Positions 1 through 6,728 of a DNA stretch of 14,602 nt are shown in pieces. Source of the stretch: Actinomycetes bacterium (GTDB taxonomy: Bacteria; Actinomycetota; Acidimicrobiia; Acidimicrobiales; Ilumatobacteraceae); assembly GCA_023417265.1 (NCBI GenBank), contig JAEZFY010000321.1, positions 1 to 14,602 of the forward strand. Direction: 5' to 3'. The translations under genes and the position numbers were made by a program. The stretch's first letter is position 1, and each line of letters starts with the position of its first letter. Below the pieces are notes generated by a model that worked only from the letters and a program-made list of their open reading frames with translations, had not been told where the DNA came from and searched no databases.

Positions 1-196
1 CCGCGGTGCCGCCGGCTGGGGACGTGGCGGGGACGCTGGTCGCCGCCACGGTCGGTTCTTGTGCGGGGGCCGGGGCGGCGGTGACCACGGTCAGCCCGCT
101 CGCCGGTGGTGCGCCGGCCGGCCCGTCGCTCGCACAGGCACCGAGCAGCACCAGGCCGGCCAGCTGCGGCCACCACGGGCGCCTCCGCACCGGCAT
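1..196 (-). CDS. Putative lipoprotein, 5' part only (runs off left edge)
   Basis: An open frame on the minus strand starts with ATG at 196 and stays open to the window edge (65 codons visible). The N-terminus is a textbook lipoprotein signal: Met-Pro-Val, an Arg triplet, a short hydrophobic stretch (LAGLVLL) and the lipobox LGAC with the lipidated Cys at residue 21. The mature part begins as an Ala/Pro/Thr-rich linker, typical of actinobacterial surface lipoproteins before the folded domain. The start lies 3 bases after the tesB stop, so it is probably co-transcribed and translationally coupled with tesB. The function cannot be read because the folded domain is outside the window. The signal peptide is seen directly; lipidation and export are inferred. 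Confidence 0.75.
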   Translation of the reverse strand, partial: MPVRRRPWWPQLAGLVLLGACASDGPAGAPPASGLTVVTAAPAPAQEPTVAATSVPATSPAGGTA

Positions 197-199
197 GCG

Positions 200-1060
200 T
201 CAGAGCTCGTCGATCTGGCGGATCAGCCCCTCTTGGGCGACGCTGATCGCGAGCTGGCCGTCGGCGGTGAAGATCTGCCCGCTGGCGAGCCCACGGGCGC
301 CCGACGTCGACAGCGCGGTCTGTGAGTACAGCAGCCATTCGTCGGCGCGGAACGGGCGGTGGAACCACATCGCATGGTCGAGGCTGGCCATCATGAAGTC
401 GTTCGTGAACGACGACTTGCCGAACGGCCGCAGGGTCGTGTCGAGCAGGGTCATGTCGCTGGCGTACGTGATCACGCAGGCGTGCAGCACCGGGTCGTCG
501 GGCAGCGTGCCGTTGGCGCGCAGCCACACGTGCTGCTGCGCGGTGGCGACCGGGGGGTCGGTCAGCGGGTCGGGCGGGGCGTGGCGCATCTCGATCGGCC
601 GCGGCTTGTCGTACCAGGGACCGAGCTTGTCGCGGAACGGGGCGAGCCGTTCCTGGGACGTCGGCAGCGACTCCGGGTCGGGCACGTCGGTGGGTGCGGT
701 GGGGTGGAAGTCGAGGCCCGGTTCGAGGTCGTGGAAGCTGGCGGCGAGGTTGAAGATCGCCCGCCCGTGCTGGATCGCGACGACCCGCCGTGTGGTGAAG
801 CTGCGGCCGTCGCGGATCCGGTCGACCTCGTACAGGATCGGCACGCTCGGGTCGCCGGGCCGCAGAAAGTAGGAGTGCAGCGAGTGCACGAGCCGGCCCG
901 GCTCGTTGACGGTGCGGGCGGCGGCGACGAGCGCCTGGCCGGCCACCTGCCCGCCGAAGACCCGCTGGCGGTCCTCGTCGGGCTGCGTGCCGCGGAACAG
1001 GTTGACCTCGATCGGCTCGAGATCGAGCAGCTGGACCAATTGCTCCAAGGCGTCGGGCAC
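200..1060 (-). CDS. tesB: Acyl-CoA thioesterase II (TesB)
   Basis: Predicted to hydrolyse acyl-CoA thioesters to free fatty acid and CoA in the cytoplasm. The protein is 286 residues, the same length as E. coli TesB, and is a double hot-dog protein along its whole length. Family landmarks include VFGGQVAGQAL (34-44), LHSYFLRPGD (61-70), YASDMT (199-204), LDHAMWFHRPF (227-237) and AQEGL (275-279). The catalytic set of E. coli TesB (Asp204, Thr228, Gln278) aligns with Asp202, Ser226 and Gln276, so the Thr is conservatively replaced by Ser. The start is GTG at 1060, supported by the match to the family N-terminus and by a TAGAGT box 7 bases upstream. It lies 51 bases downstream of the propeller lipoprotein and 3 bases before the next lipoprotein gene, and may have its own promoter. 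Confidence 0.95.
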   Translation of the reverse strand: MPDALEQLVQLLDLEPIEVNLFRGTQPDEDRQRVFGGQVAGQALVAAARTVNEPGRLVHSLHSYFLRPGDPSVPILYEVDRIRDGRSFTTRRVVAIQHGRAIFNLAASFHDLEPGLDFHPTAPTDVPDPESLPTSQERLAPFRDKLGPWYDKPRPIEMRHAPPDPLTDPPVATAQQHVWLRANGTLPDDPVLHACVITYASDMTLLDTTLRPFGKSSFTNDFMMASLDHAMWFHRPFRADEWLLYSQTALSTSGARGLASGQIFTADGQLAISVAQEGLIRQIDEL

Positions 1061-1067
1061 GCCTGCG

Positions 1068-1073
1068 ACTCTA
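1068..1073 (-). promoter_or_regulatory. -10 box TAGAGT of a probable leaderless tesB promoter
   Basis: On the minus strand TAGAGT fits the actinobacterial -10 pattern TAnnnT. It ends 7 bases before the tesB GTG, so transcription should begin at or next to the start codon. No clear Shine-Dalgarno sequence precedes the GTG. The same spacing recurs at several other genes of the window, which is the main support. Confidence 0.55.
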
Positions 1074-1111
1074 CGCGGTGGCCACCGGCCGGCCCTGGTG
1101 CGTGGGCGCGC

Positions 1112-3391
1112 TCACGGGAGCGCCACCACCGCCTGGAGGGCGAGGTCGTCGAGGGCGTTGGCCTGGAGGCGGATCGGGCTGAACGTCCACACCGTGCCGT
1201 CGATCGCCATGCTGCGCTGGATCGGTGGGAAGTAGCTGCTGGGGTAGCACTGCTCGATCCGGTCGGCGGGCCCCGCCGCGATCCGGGTCACCGCCGCGTC
1301 GTAGGCCTCGGTGCTCCAGAACCCGGTGGCGAACTCGTCGAGCGCCCAGGCCGAGCAGTTGTCGAGCGAGCCGTCCCAGCCGCCGGTGTCGTTCGGGCCG
1401 CAGACCTGCAGCCGGGCGCCGTTGCGGATGTCCCAGTAGAACGTCGAGTCCTCGGTGGGGAAGTCGTCGGCGTCGAGCACTCGGCAGTCGGAGTGGCCGT
1501 CGAAACCGTCGAGGATGTGCTCGATTTCGCCGAGTTCGGTGATCGTCCCGTCCTGGCCGATTCGCAGCAGGTAGGCGCTCGGTGAGGGGAACGCGACCGG
1601 CAGGATCACCGTGTCGCCGACGATCTGGAACGCGCGGTGGTCGTACTCGGCCACGGACGCGGCGCCGGGCCGCACCCACTTGGCGACCTCTTGCGGGTTC
1701 GCCGGGTCGGACACGTCGAACACGCTCAGCTTGAGCCCGGTGGTCATGCCGTCGTCGGTGGCGTCCTGGCCGACGCCGACGACCAGCCCGCTGTCGCTGA
1801 CGTCGCCGATCGGGTGCAGGTACGTCGACATGCCCGGGATCTTGAGCTCGCCGGCGATCCGCGGGGCGGTGGGGTCGCGCAGATCGATCACGTAGAACGG
1901 GTCGACCTGGCGGAACGTGACGGCGAACCCGATGTCGCCCACGAGGCGCACCGAGTAGAGCCGCTCGCCGCGCCCGAGTCCGCCCACCGAGCCGATCTCG
2001 GTGAGTTGGTCGGCTTGTTCGGCGAGCACGACGAGACGCGACTCGGTGGTGCCGTTGGCATCGGTGTCGGTGACGACGACGCGCAGGTTGCCGTCGTGTT
2101 CGTCGAGCGAGAACTGCGACAGCAACGTGCCGGGCACCTCGCCCGAGGCGACGTACCGGGTGGGCTCGACCGGGTCGATCGCGAACGCATGGATCGCCGT
2201 CGTCGCGTCGGCGTCGGTGAAGCGGTCACGCGGGTCGACCCAGCGTGTGGTGGCGACGTACATCCGCGCTTGGGACGAATACACCGTCGAGCCGGCGCCG
2301 AGGACGCCGACCGTGCCGGCCGGCGCACCGGTGCCGTCGAACGCCGCCGCGAGCGCGCTCGCATCGGCTGCCGCGGCGGTGTCGATGTCGAGCACGGTGA
2401 GCACGTCGAACCCGGAGAACACGCTCGGGCGGTGCAGGTTGGCGCAGTCGGTGAGCGGCCCCTCGGCGACGACGTCGCCACCGACCGTCAGCTCGAATTC
2501 GGGGGTCCAGTCGGCGAGCTCGGTCGCCAGCACGGCGCGCTGGTTGGTCTCCTCGGCGAGCTCCTCGCCGGCTGGCGAGCCGGGCACCACGAACGGGATC
2601 TCGCCCGGCGCACTCGACAAGGCGACGCGCAGCCGGTTGCCGATCAGACGGGCGCTGAGATAGCTGCCGTCGAACTCGACCGAGGCGAGCAGCTCCGGTG
2701 CGGAAGACGCGAGGGTCACCTCGGCGACGGTGGTGGTCGGCTGGTTGGCGTCCGGGTCCCACCGGTTCCCGAACAACAGCACCCGCTCGCCGGCGAGCAT
2801 CATCTCGCCGACGTCGCCGATCTCGTCGGCCAGGTCGATGCTGCCGGTCACGCGTGCGTCCGGCAGGGTCGGGTCGACCACATACAGCGTGCCGTTGGCG
2901 ATCGCCACGATCCGCTCGCCATCGGTCTTCACCAGGTCGGCCTCGTCGATGCCTGCTTCTTGGACGTTGGTGCTCGTGAACACACCGTCGGACGAGTCGT
3001 CGCCGTTGCTCGAGTCGCCGGCCGCCATGCCGGGCACACCGGCATCGAACGACATGTCGGCGGGCATCGTCGCCGCCGGTGCCTCGGTGCTGAGGACCAT
3101 GTCGCTCCACGCGGTGTCGACGGGCATCGGTGCACCACCGAGGCCGTACGGGCCGACCCGCTCGGCCGCCTGTTCGCGCACGTGGTCGAGGAACGCGTCG
3201 CAGTCGGCGAAGGCAGCCAAGCGCACGAACCCGCCCGGCCCGCCCGCCGTGTCGCCCCCCTCGCCAGGGCGCGTCGCCGTTGGGCCGGTGCCCGGCGCCG
3301 GTGTGGCGGGCCCGGCCGCGGGTGGGCTGTCGGAGCACGCGGCCGCGAGCGCGGTCGCGAACAGGATCGGCACGGCGTGGCGGAAGCGCAT
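1112..3391 (-). CDS. Secreted lipoprotein with beta-propeller domain (PF09826-like)
   Basis: A 759-residue surface lipoprotein. The chosen ATG at 3391 gives a signal peptide (RFRH, then VPILFATALAA) with lipobox AAAC and the lipidated Cys at residue 19. The same frame is open to 3517, but starting there would bury the signal. A Pro/Gly/Thr-rich linker follows. The block NVQEAGIDEADLVKTDG (142-158) is the hallmark entry motif of the 'beta propeller domain' family PF09826, known from archaea and bacteria and of unknown biochemical role. The remainder shows repeated blade-like strands (for example RIVAIANGTLYVVDP, FYVIDLRDPTAPRIAGEL, LKLSVFDVSDPANPQEVAKW) and several Asp/Gly-rich turns. It probably binds a ligand or partner at the cell surface; no catalytic residues are evident. 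It is divergent from the methyltransferase at 3475 and upstream of tesB on the same strand. Confidence 0.88.
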   Translation of the reverse strand: MRFRHAVPILFATALAAACSDSPPAAGPATPAPGTGPTATRPGEGGDTAGGPGGFVRLAAFADCDAFLDHVREQAAERVGPYGLGGAPMPVDTAWSDMVLSTEAPAATMPADMSFDAGVPGMAAGDSSNGDDSSDGVFTSTNVQEAGIDEADLVKTDGERIVAIANGTLYVVDPTLPDARVTGSIDLADEIGDVGEMMLAGERVLLFGNRWDPDANQPTTTVAEVTLASSAPELLASVEFDGSYLSARLIGNRLRVALSSAPGEIPFVVPGSPAGEELAEETNQRAVLATELADWTPEFELTVGGDVVAEGPLTDCANLHRPSVFSGFDVLTVLDIDTAAAADASALAAAFDGTGAPAGTVGVLGAGSTVYSSQARMYVATTRWVDPRDRFTDADATTAIHAFAIDPVEPTRYVASGEVPGTLLSQFSLDEHDGNLRVVVTDTDANGTTESRLVVLAEQADQLTEIGSVGGLGRGERLYSVRLVGDIGFAVTFRQVDPFYVIDLRDPTAPRIAGELKIPGMSTYLHPIGDVSDSGLVVGVGQDATDDGMTTGLKLSVFDVSDPANPQEVAKWVRPGAASVAEYDHRAFQIVGDTVILPVAFPSPSAYLLRIGQDGTITELGEIEHILDGFDGHSDCRVLDADDFPTEDSTFYWDIRNGARLQVCGPNDTGGWDGSLDNCSAWALDEFATGFWSTEAYDAAVTRIAAGPADRIEQCYPSSYFPPIQRSMAIDGTVWTFSPIRLQANALDDLALQAVVALP

Positions 3392-3443
3392 GATGGTTCG
3401 ACGTGTAGCACCCGCGCCTGGTTCCCCGGCGTACCGGAGCGTC

Positions 3444-3457
3444 AGCGGGCACCCGCT
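3444..3457. promoter_or_regulatory. Short inverted repeat in the divergent intergenic region
   Basis: AGCGGG-CA-CCCGCT is a perfect 6-base inverted repeat with a 2-base centre. It lies 3 bases upstream of the TAGGCT -10 box of the methyltransferase and about 53 bases upstream of the propeller lipoprotein start. An overlapping alternative pairing (GGAGCG with CGCTCC, 3436-3459) also exists. It could be an operator serving the divergent pair, but in such GC-rich DNA a repeat of this size can arise by chance. Confidence 0.25.
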
Positions 3458-3460
3458 CCG

Positions 3461-3466
3461 TAGGCT
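3461..3466 (+). promoter_or_regulatory. -10 box TAGGCT of a probable leaderless promoter
   Basis: TAGGCT (TAnnnT) ends 8 bases before the ATG at 3475, placing the transcription start at or near the start codon. No Shine-Dalgarno sequence is visible between box and ATG, and no good -35 hexamer was seen. Confidence 0.5.
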
Positions 3467-3474
3467 CGCCGGCG

Positions 3475-4116
3475 ATGAGCGCGATCGATCCGGCCCGCCG
3501 CGAATTGGCGCTGGCAACCAAGGGCTTCATGCCCGCCGCCGAGGGCGACGCCCTCCACGCCGCGGCGCTCGCCGCCGGCACGGCACTGCCGGGAGCGGCC
3601 TGGGTCGAGATCGGGTCGTACTGCGGGCGTTCGACGATCTGGCTCGGCGACGCCGCCGAGCAGGCCGGCACCGTGCTGTTCGCGGTTGATCATCACCGCG
3701 GCTCGGAGGAGAACCAGGCCGGGTGGGAGCACCACGACCATGAGGTCGTCGACCGCCGGATCGGCAAGATGGACACGCTGCCGTTCTTCCGGGCGGCGGT
3801 CCACGATGCCGGCCTCGAAGCCAGCGTGATCGCCGTGGTGGGGCGCGGGCCCGATGTCGCCCGCCATTGGCGCACGCCGCTCGGGCTGGTGTTCATCGAC
3901 GGTGGCCACGGCGAGGAACCGGCCCGCCAGGACTACGCCGGATGGGTGCCACACGTGGCCGTCGGGGGCACGCTGGCGATCCACGACGTGTTTCCCGACC
4001 CGGCCGACGGCGGGCGCCCGCCGTACGAGCAGATCTATCTGCCGGCGCTCGCCAGCGGCGACTTCGTCGAGGCGAGTGCGACCGGGAGCCTGCGGATCCT
4101 CACCCGGGTTCGCTGA
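3475..4116 (+). CDS. Class I SAM-dependent methyltransferase (Methyltransf_24 / cephalosporin-hydroxylase-like type)
   Basis: A 213-residue cytoplasmic protein with a Rossmann-type methyltransferase fold. Motif I is VEIGSYCGRST (44-54). Asp72, followed by two His, ends strand beta-2 and should hold the SAM ribose. LVFIDGGHGEEPARQDY (138-154) and GGTLAIHDV (164-172) are the characteristic motifs of the Methyltransf_24 group, where the Asp and His residues often bind a metal ion or substrate. The substrate is unknown; relatives act on sugars or small phenolics. The ATG at 3475 is supported by the TAGGCT box 8 bases upstream. The last 17 bases overlap, tail to tail, the acyltransferase gene on the opposite strand. 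It is a single-gene unit diverging from the propeller lipoprotein. Confidence 0.85.
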   Translation: MSAIDPARRELALATKGFMPAAEGDALHAAALAAGTALPGAAWVEIGSYCGRSTIWLGDAAEQAGTVLFAVDHHRGSEENQAGWEHHDHEVVDRRIGKMDTLPFFRAAVHDAGLEASVIAVVGRGPDVARHWRTPLGLVFIDGGHGEEPARQDYAGWVPHVAVGGTLAIHDVFPDPADGGRPPYEQIYLPALASGDFVEASATGSLRILTRVR

Positions 4117-4885
4117 GCTGGCCTGCCCGCTCGGCACGCATCTCGTCGAGCGCCGCGGCGATCGCCGTGCGGGCCCGCTCGCGCAGGTCGGCGGCGTCGT
4201 GCTTGCTGAGCCCGTCGGTGGGGATCGGGTCGAGCACGCGCACTTCGGCGTGGCTCGAACCGAACCGCCAGTCGTGCTTGATCAGGGCGTCGCGGGTACC
4301 GATCACCGCCAACGGCAGGATCGGTACGCCGGCCTTGATGGCCACCTTGAAGGCGCCGTCCTTGAACTCACCCAGCTCGCCGCTGGCCGACCGGGTGCCT
4401 TCGGGGAACACCATCACCGACACGCGCTTGGTGAGCCGGTCCTCCATCTCACCGAGCACCTTGATCGACGACTTGCGGTCGCCCCGATCGAGCCGGATGT
4501 CGGCCGCCATGCGCATCATCCAGCCCACCAGCGGATACTTGAAGAAGTCGCTCTTGGAGAGCCACTTCATCTCGAACGGCATGTGCGCGATCAGGAGGAT
4601 GTCGACGAAACTCTCGTGGTTGGCCACCACCATGTAGGGCCGCCGCGGATCGCTCGGAATCGTGCCGGTCACGCTGAAGTGCCACAACGGGTTGAGCTTC
4701 TGGTGCATCACGGCGAGTTGCCGGAAGGCGAACCCGGCGCGGTACCGGCCGGGGTCGGAACGGCGGGTGAGCAGCCACAGCACGGTGACGCGGGGGAGCG
4801 TGACGATCACGCTGAGGCCGAGCGCGAGCCACGCCCAGATCGACACAACGGTGCGCCCGGGGAACTTGAGCAGCTTGTTGGTCAC
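4100..4885 (-). CDS. plsC: 1-acyl-sn-glycerol-3-phosphate acyltransferase family protein (PlsC-like)
   Basis: A 261-residue membrane-associated acyltransferase. The family reaction transfers an acyl chain from acyl-CoA or acyl-ACP to lysophosphatidate or another lipid acceptor. One hydrophobic segment at about residues 14-38 would anchor it. Motif I is NHESFVD (89-95), giving the catalytic His90-x4-Asp95, and motif III is FPEGTRS (160-166). GVPILPLAVIGT (186-197) is the usual C-terminal block. Actinobacteria carry many PlsC paralogues, so the acceptor is uncertain. The start is GTG at 4885, with TACACT 7 bases upstream suggesting its own leaderless promoter. It also lies 64 bases downstream of the toroid gene on the same strand, so read-through from the glycosyltransferase cluster is possible. 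The 3' end overlaps the convergent methyltransferase by 17 bases. Confidence 0.92.
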   Translation of the reverse strand: MTNKLLKFPGRTVVSIWAWLALGLSVIVTLPRVTVLWLLTRRSDPGRYRAGFAFRQLAVMHQKLNPLWHFSVTGTIPSDPRRPYMVVANHESFVDILLIAHMPFEMKWLSKSDFFKYPLVGWMMRMAADIRLDRGDRKSSIKVLGEMEDRLTKRVSVMVFPEGTRSASGELGEFKDGAFKVAIKAGVPILPLAVIGTRDALIKHDWRFGSSHAEVRVLDPIPTDGLSKHDAADLRERARTAIAAALDEMRAERAGQLSEPG

Positions 4886-4892
4886 GCCGGCG

Positions 4893-4898
4893 AGTGTA
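4893..4898 (-). promoter_or_regulatory. -10 box TACACT of a probable leaderless plsC promoter
   Basis: On the minus strand TACACT (TAnnnT) ends 7 bases before the GTG at 4885. The intervening CGCCGGC has no Shine-Dalgarno character. This suggests that the acyltransferase can be transcribed separately from the upstream glycosyltransferase cluster. Confidence 0.5.
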
Positions 4899-4949
4899 CG
4901 GAGGCGATCGCGCCCACGCTGGCCCGACCGGGCGGACGCGACCGGCTGC

Positions 4950-5996
4950 TCAGTCGGCGGGACGCTGTACGAAGACGTTGGCAGCCGGGCTCGCCCCGGT
5001 GATCGCGTCGGCGGCGAGGATCACCGCCGCGGCGGTGTAGCTCGACGTTTCCCGATCGGGGAACGTCACCCGTTCGGGGTAGACGATGCCCGTGTAGTAC
5101 GAGCCGTCGTCGCGGCGGTGCACCTGGGCCCACCGGAGCACCTCGGTGGCCGTGGCGACGTCGCCGATCGCGGCATAGGCGAGGGCGGCCTCGGCGGTTT
5201 CGCTGGCGGTGACCCACGGCTCGTCGCTGACGCAGCGGATGCCGCGGCCCTCGAGGGCGAACGTCGGCCAGCCGTCCTCGAGGCGGATCTTCGCGGCGTC
5301 GTGGGTGAGCGCCCCGGTCAACGCCGGGTAGTACCAGTCCATCGCCCAGCGGGTCTTCGGTTCGAACGCGTCCGGCGAATTCTCGACGTGGGCGCACATC
5401 ACGTCGGCGGCGGCGACCCAGTCGGGCCGCGGCGAGCCGGTGTCGGCGCCGACCGCGGCGCCGAGCCGTAAGGCGTGCTGGATCGAGCACGTGCCGGTGA
5501 GCAGCGCGTAGTCCCAGGGACGGTGGTAGTCCTCGACCGCCCACTCGACGGCCCACAACGGCAGGCCGTCGGTTCGGCGCTGGGCGAGGACCCAGTCGAG
5601 CGCCCGCTCGACGACCGGCCACAGGTTGTCGACGAAGCCCCGGTCGCCGGTGCACTTCCAGTGGTGCCACACGCCGGTGGCGATGTAGGCGCACACGTTG
5701 GTGTCGAGCTTGGCGTCCTCGATGGTGTCGTCGGCGCCGTCGTCGGGGACGTAGTAGTTGTGCCACGCACCGTCGCTGCGCTGGATGTCGGCGAGCCACT
5801 CGTAGGCCGCCTCGGCCTCGGTGTGGAATCCGGCGACGTCGAGCGCCATCGCCGACTCGACGTGGTTCCACGGGTCGCAGTGTCCGCCCGGCCACCACGG
5901 GACCATCCCGGACGGGCGTTGCAGGCCGGCCAAGTGCTCGGCCGAGGCGATGATCTGGTGGTCGGAGATGACCCCGTCGAGGTGCGGCACGCTCAT
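4950..5996 (-). CDS. Alpha/alpha-toroid protein (prenyltransferase / six-hairpin glycosidase-like)
   Basis: 348 residues from the ATG at 5996, which overlaps the preceding methyltransferase stop as ATGA; the frame stays open to 6179 but that extension is rejected. At least four helical-repeat signatures of the form Q/H-R-x-D/S-G-aromatic are visible: LQRPSGMVPWW (25-35), IQRSDGAWHNYY (71-82), AQRRTDGLPLW (138-148) and VHRRDDGSYYTG (292-303). Such repeats occur in terpene-cyclase and protein-prenyltransferase toroids. The segment CTGDRGFVDNLWPVVERALDWV (115-136) also resembles six-hairpin glycosidases of the glucoamylase type. There is no signal peptide or membrane segment, so it is probably cytoplasmic. 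Neither a terpene-cyclase DxDD motif nor a definite glycosidase acid/base pair could be assigned. Position between glycosyltransferase, methyltransferase and acyltransferase genes suggests action on a glycolipid or oligosaccharide intermediate; this is inference. Confidence 0.75.
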   Translation of the reverse strand: MSVPHLDGVISDHQIIASAEHLAGLQRPSGMVPWWPGGHCDPWNHVESAMALDVAGFHTEAEAAYEWLADIQRSDGAWHNYYVPDDGADDTIEDAKLDTNVCAYIATGVWHHWKCTGDRGFVDNLWPVVERALDWVLAQRRTDGLPLWAVEWAVEDYHRPWDYALLTGTCSIQHALRLGAAVGADTGSPRPDWVAAADVMCAHVENSPDAFEPKTRWAMDWYYPALTGALTHDAAKIRLEDGWPTFALEGRGIRCVSDEPWVTASETAEAALAYAAIGDVATATEVLRWAQVHRRDDGSYYTGIVYPERVTFPDRETSSYTAAAVILAADAITGASPAANVFVQRPAD

Positions 5997-6724
5997 CCGC
6001 GCGCCCCCGCCGACTTCGTGGCGTAGAAGACGCTGCTCTTGCCGAGCACCGGCGAAAGGACCCGCTCGGCGACGCGGGTGCTGCGCGGGCCGCGCACGAT
6101 GTCCCATTCGAGGAACCGGCGGTAGCGGACCACCGCCGGATGATCGTCGTTGCCCGGCCCGACCGCGCACTTGAGCCACCAGTACGGGCTGTGCAGGGCG
6201 TGGGCGCGGTGATAGCCGTCGACGCGCAACCCGGCCGACGCCAGCTTGGCGGCCAGTTCGGTGCGGCTGTAGATGCGCACGTGGCCGCCGGCCGACTTCG
6301 GCGCGTGGTACTCGTCGGAGAGCTTCCAGTTGACGACTTCGGGGAGCCAGGCCGGGACGGTGGCGGCGAAGCGCCCACCCGGCTTGAGGACCCGCACCAT
6401 CTCGGCGATCGCGGCGACGTCGTCCTGGATGTGCTCGAGCACTTCAGAGGTGATGACGACGTCGAACGTGGCGTCGGGGAACGGCAGCCGGCGAGCGTCG
6501 CCGCGGGCTGCCACGGCAAGGTGCGCGTCGTCGATCTCGCCGGCGAGCACCATCGCCGCCAACGTGGCCTGGGTCTCGGCGACCTCACCGGCGGCGTAGT
6601 CGAGGGCGACGACGTCGGCACCGCGGCGGGCGCACTCGTAGACGTGGCGGCCGAACCCGGCGCCGACGTCGAGCACGCGATCGCCGGCGCGCAAGCCCAG
6701 GGTGTCGAAGCGGATCGTCAGCAT
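5993..6724 (-). CDS. Class I SAM-dependent methyltransferase (Methyltransf_11-like)
   Basis: 243 residues. Motif I VLDVGAGFGRHVYE (17-30) and Asp42 form the SAM site. DARRLPFPDATFDVV (76-90) and SEVLEHI (93-99) are the usual post-II and motif-III region of Methyltransf_11/25 enzymes, and VLKPGGRFAATVP (112-124) follows. The C-terminal half has many aromatic and basic residues (HSPYWWLKC and the following region), which may contact a membrane or lipid-linked substrate. The gene begins 5 bases after the glycosyltransferase stop and ends in an ATGA overlap with the toroid gene, so the three are almost certainly one translationally coupled operon. The methyl acceptor is unknown; a sugar or lipid-linked glycan made by the neighbouring glycosyltransferase is the natural candidate. 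Confidence 0.88.
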   Translation of the reverse strand: MLTIRFDTLGLRAGDRVLDVGAGFGRHVYECARRGADVVALDYAAGEVAETQATLAAMVLAGEIDDAHLAVAARGDARRLPFPDATFDVVITSEVLEHIQDDVAAIAEMVRVLKPGGRFAATVPAWLPEVVNWKLSDEYHAPKSAGGHVRIYSRTELAAKLASAGLRVDGYHRAHALHSPYWWLKCAVGPGNDDHPAVVRYRRFLEWDIVRGPRSTRVAERVLSPVLGKSSVFYATKSAGARG

Positions 6725-6728
6725 CGGC

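Noticed and set aside
1637..3463. Open frame of 608 codons on the plus strand
   Set aside because: It is antisense to the propeller lipoprotein gene, whose signal peptide and family motifs are unmistakable.
3392..3517. N-terminal extension of the propeller lipoprotein
   Set aside because: It would place 42 residues before the lipoprotein signal peptide and overlap the start of the divergent methyltransferase.
5997..6179. N-terminal extension of the toroid frame
   Set aside because: It overlaps the methyltransferase coding sequence; ATGA coupling at 5996-5993 explains the start.
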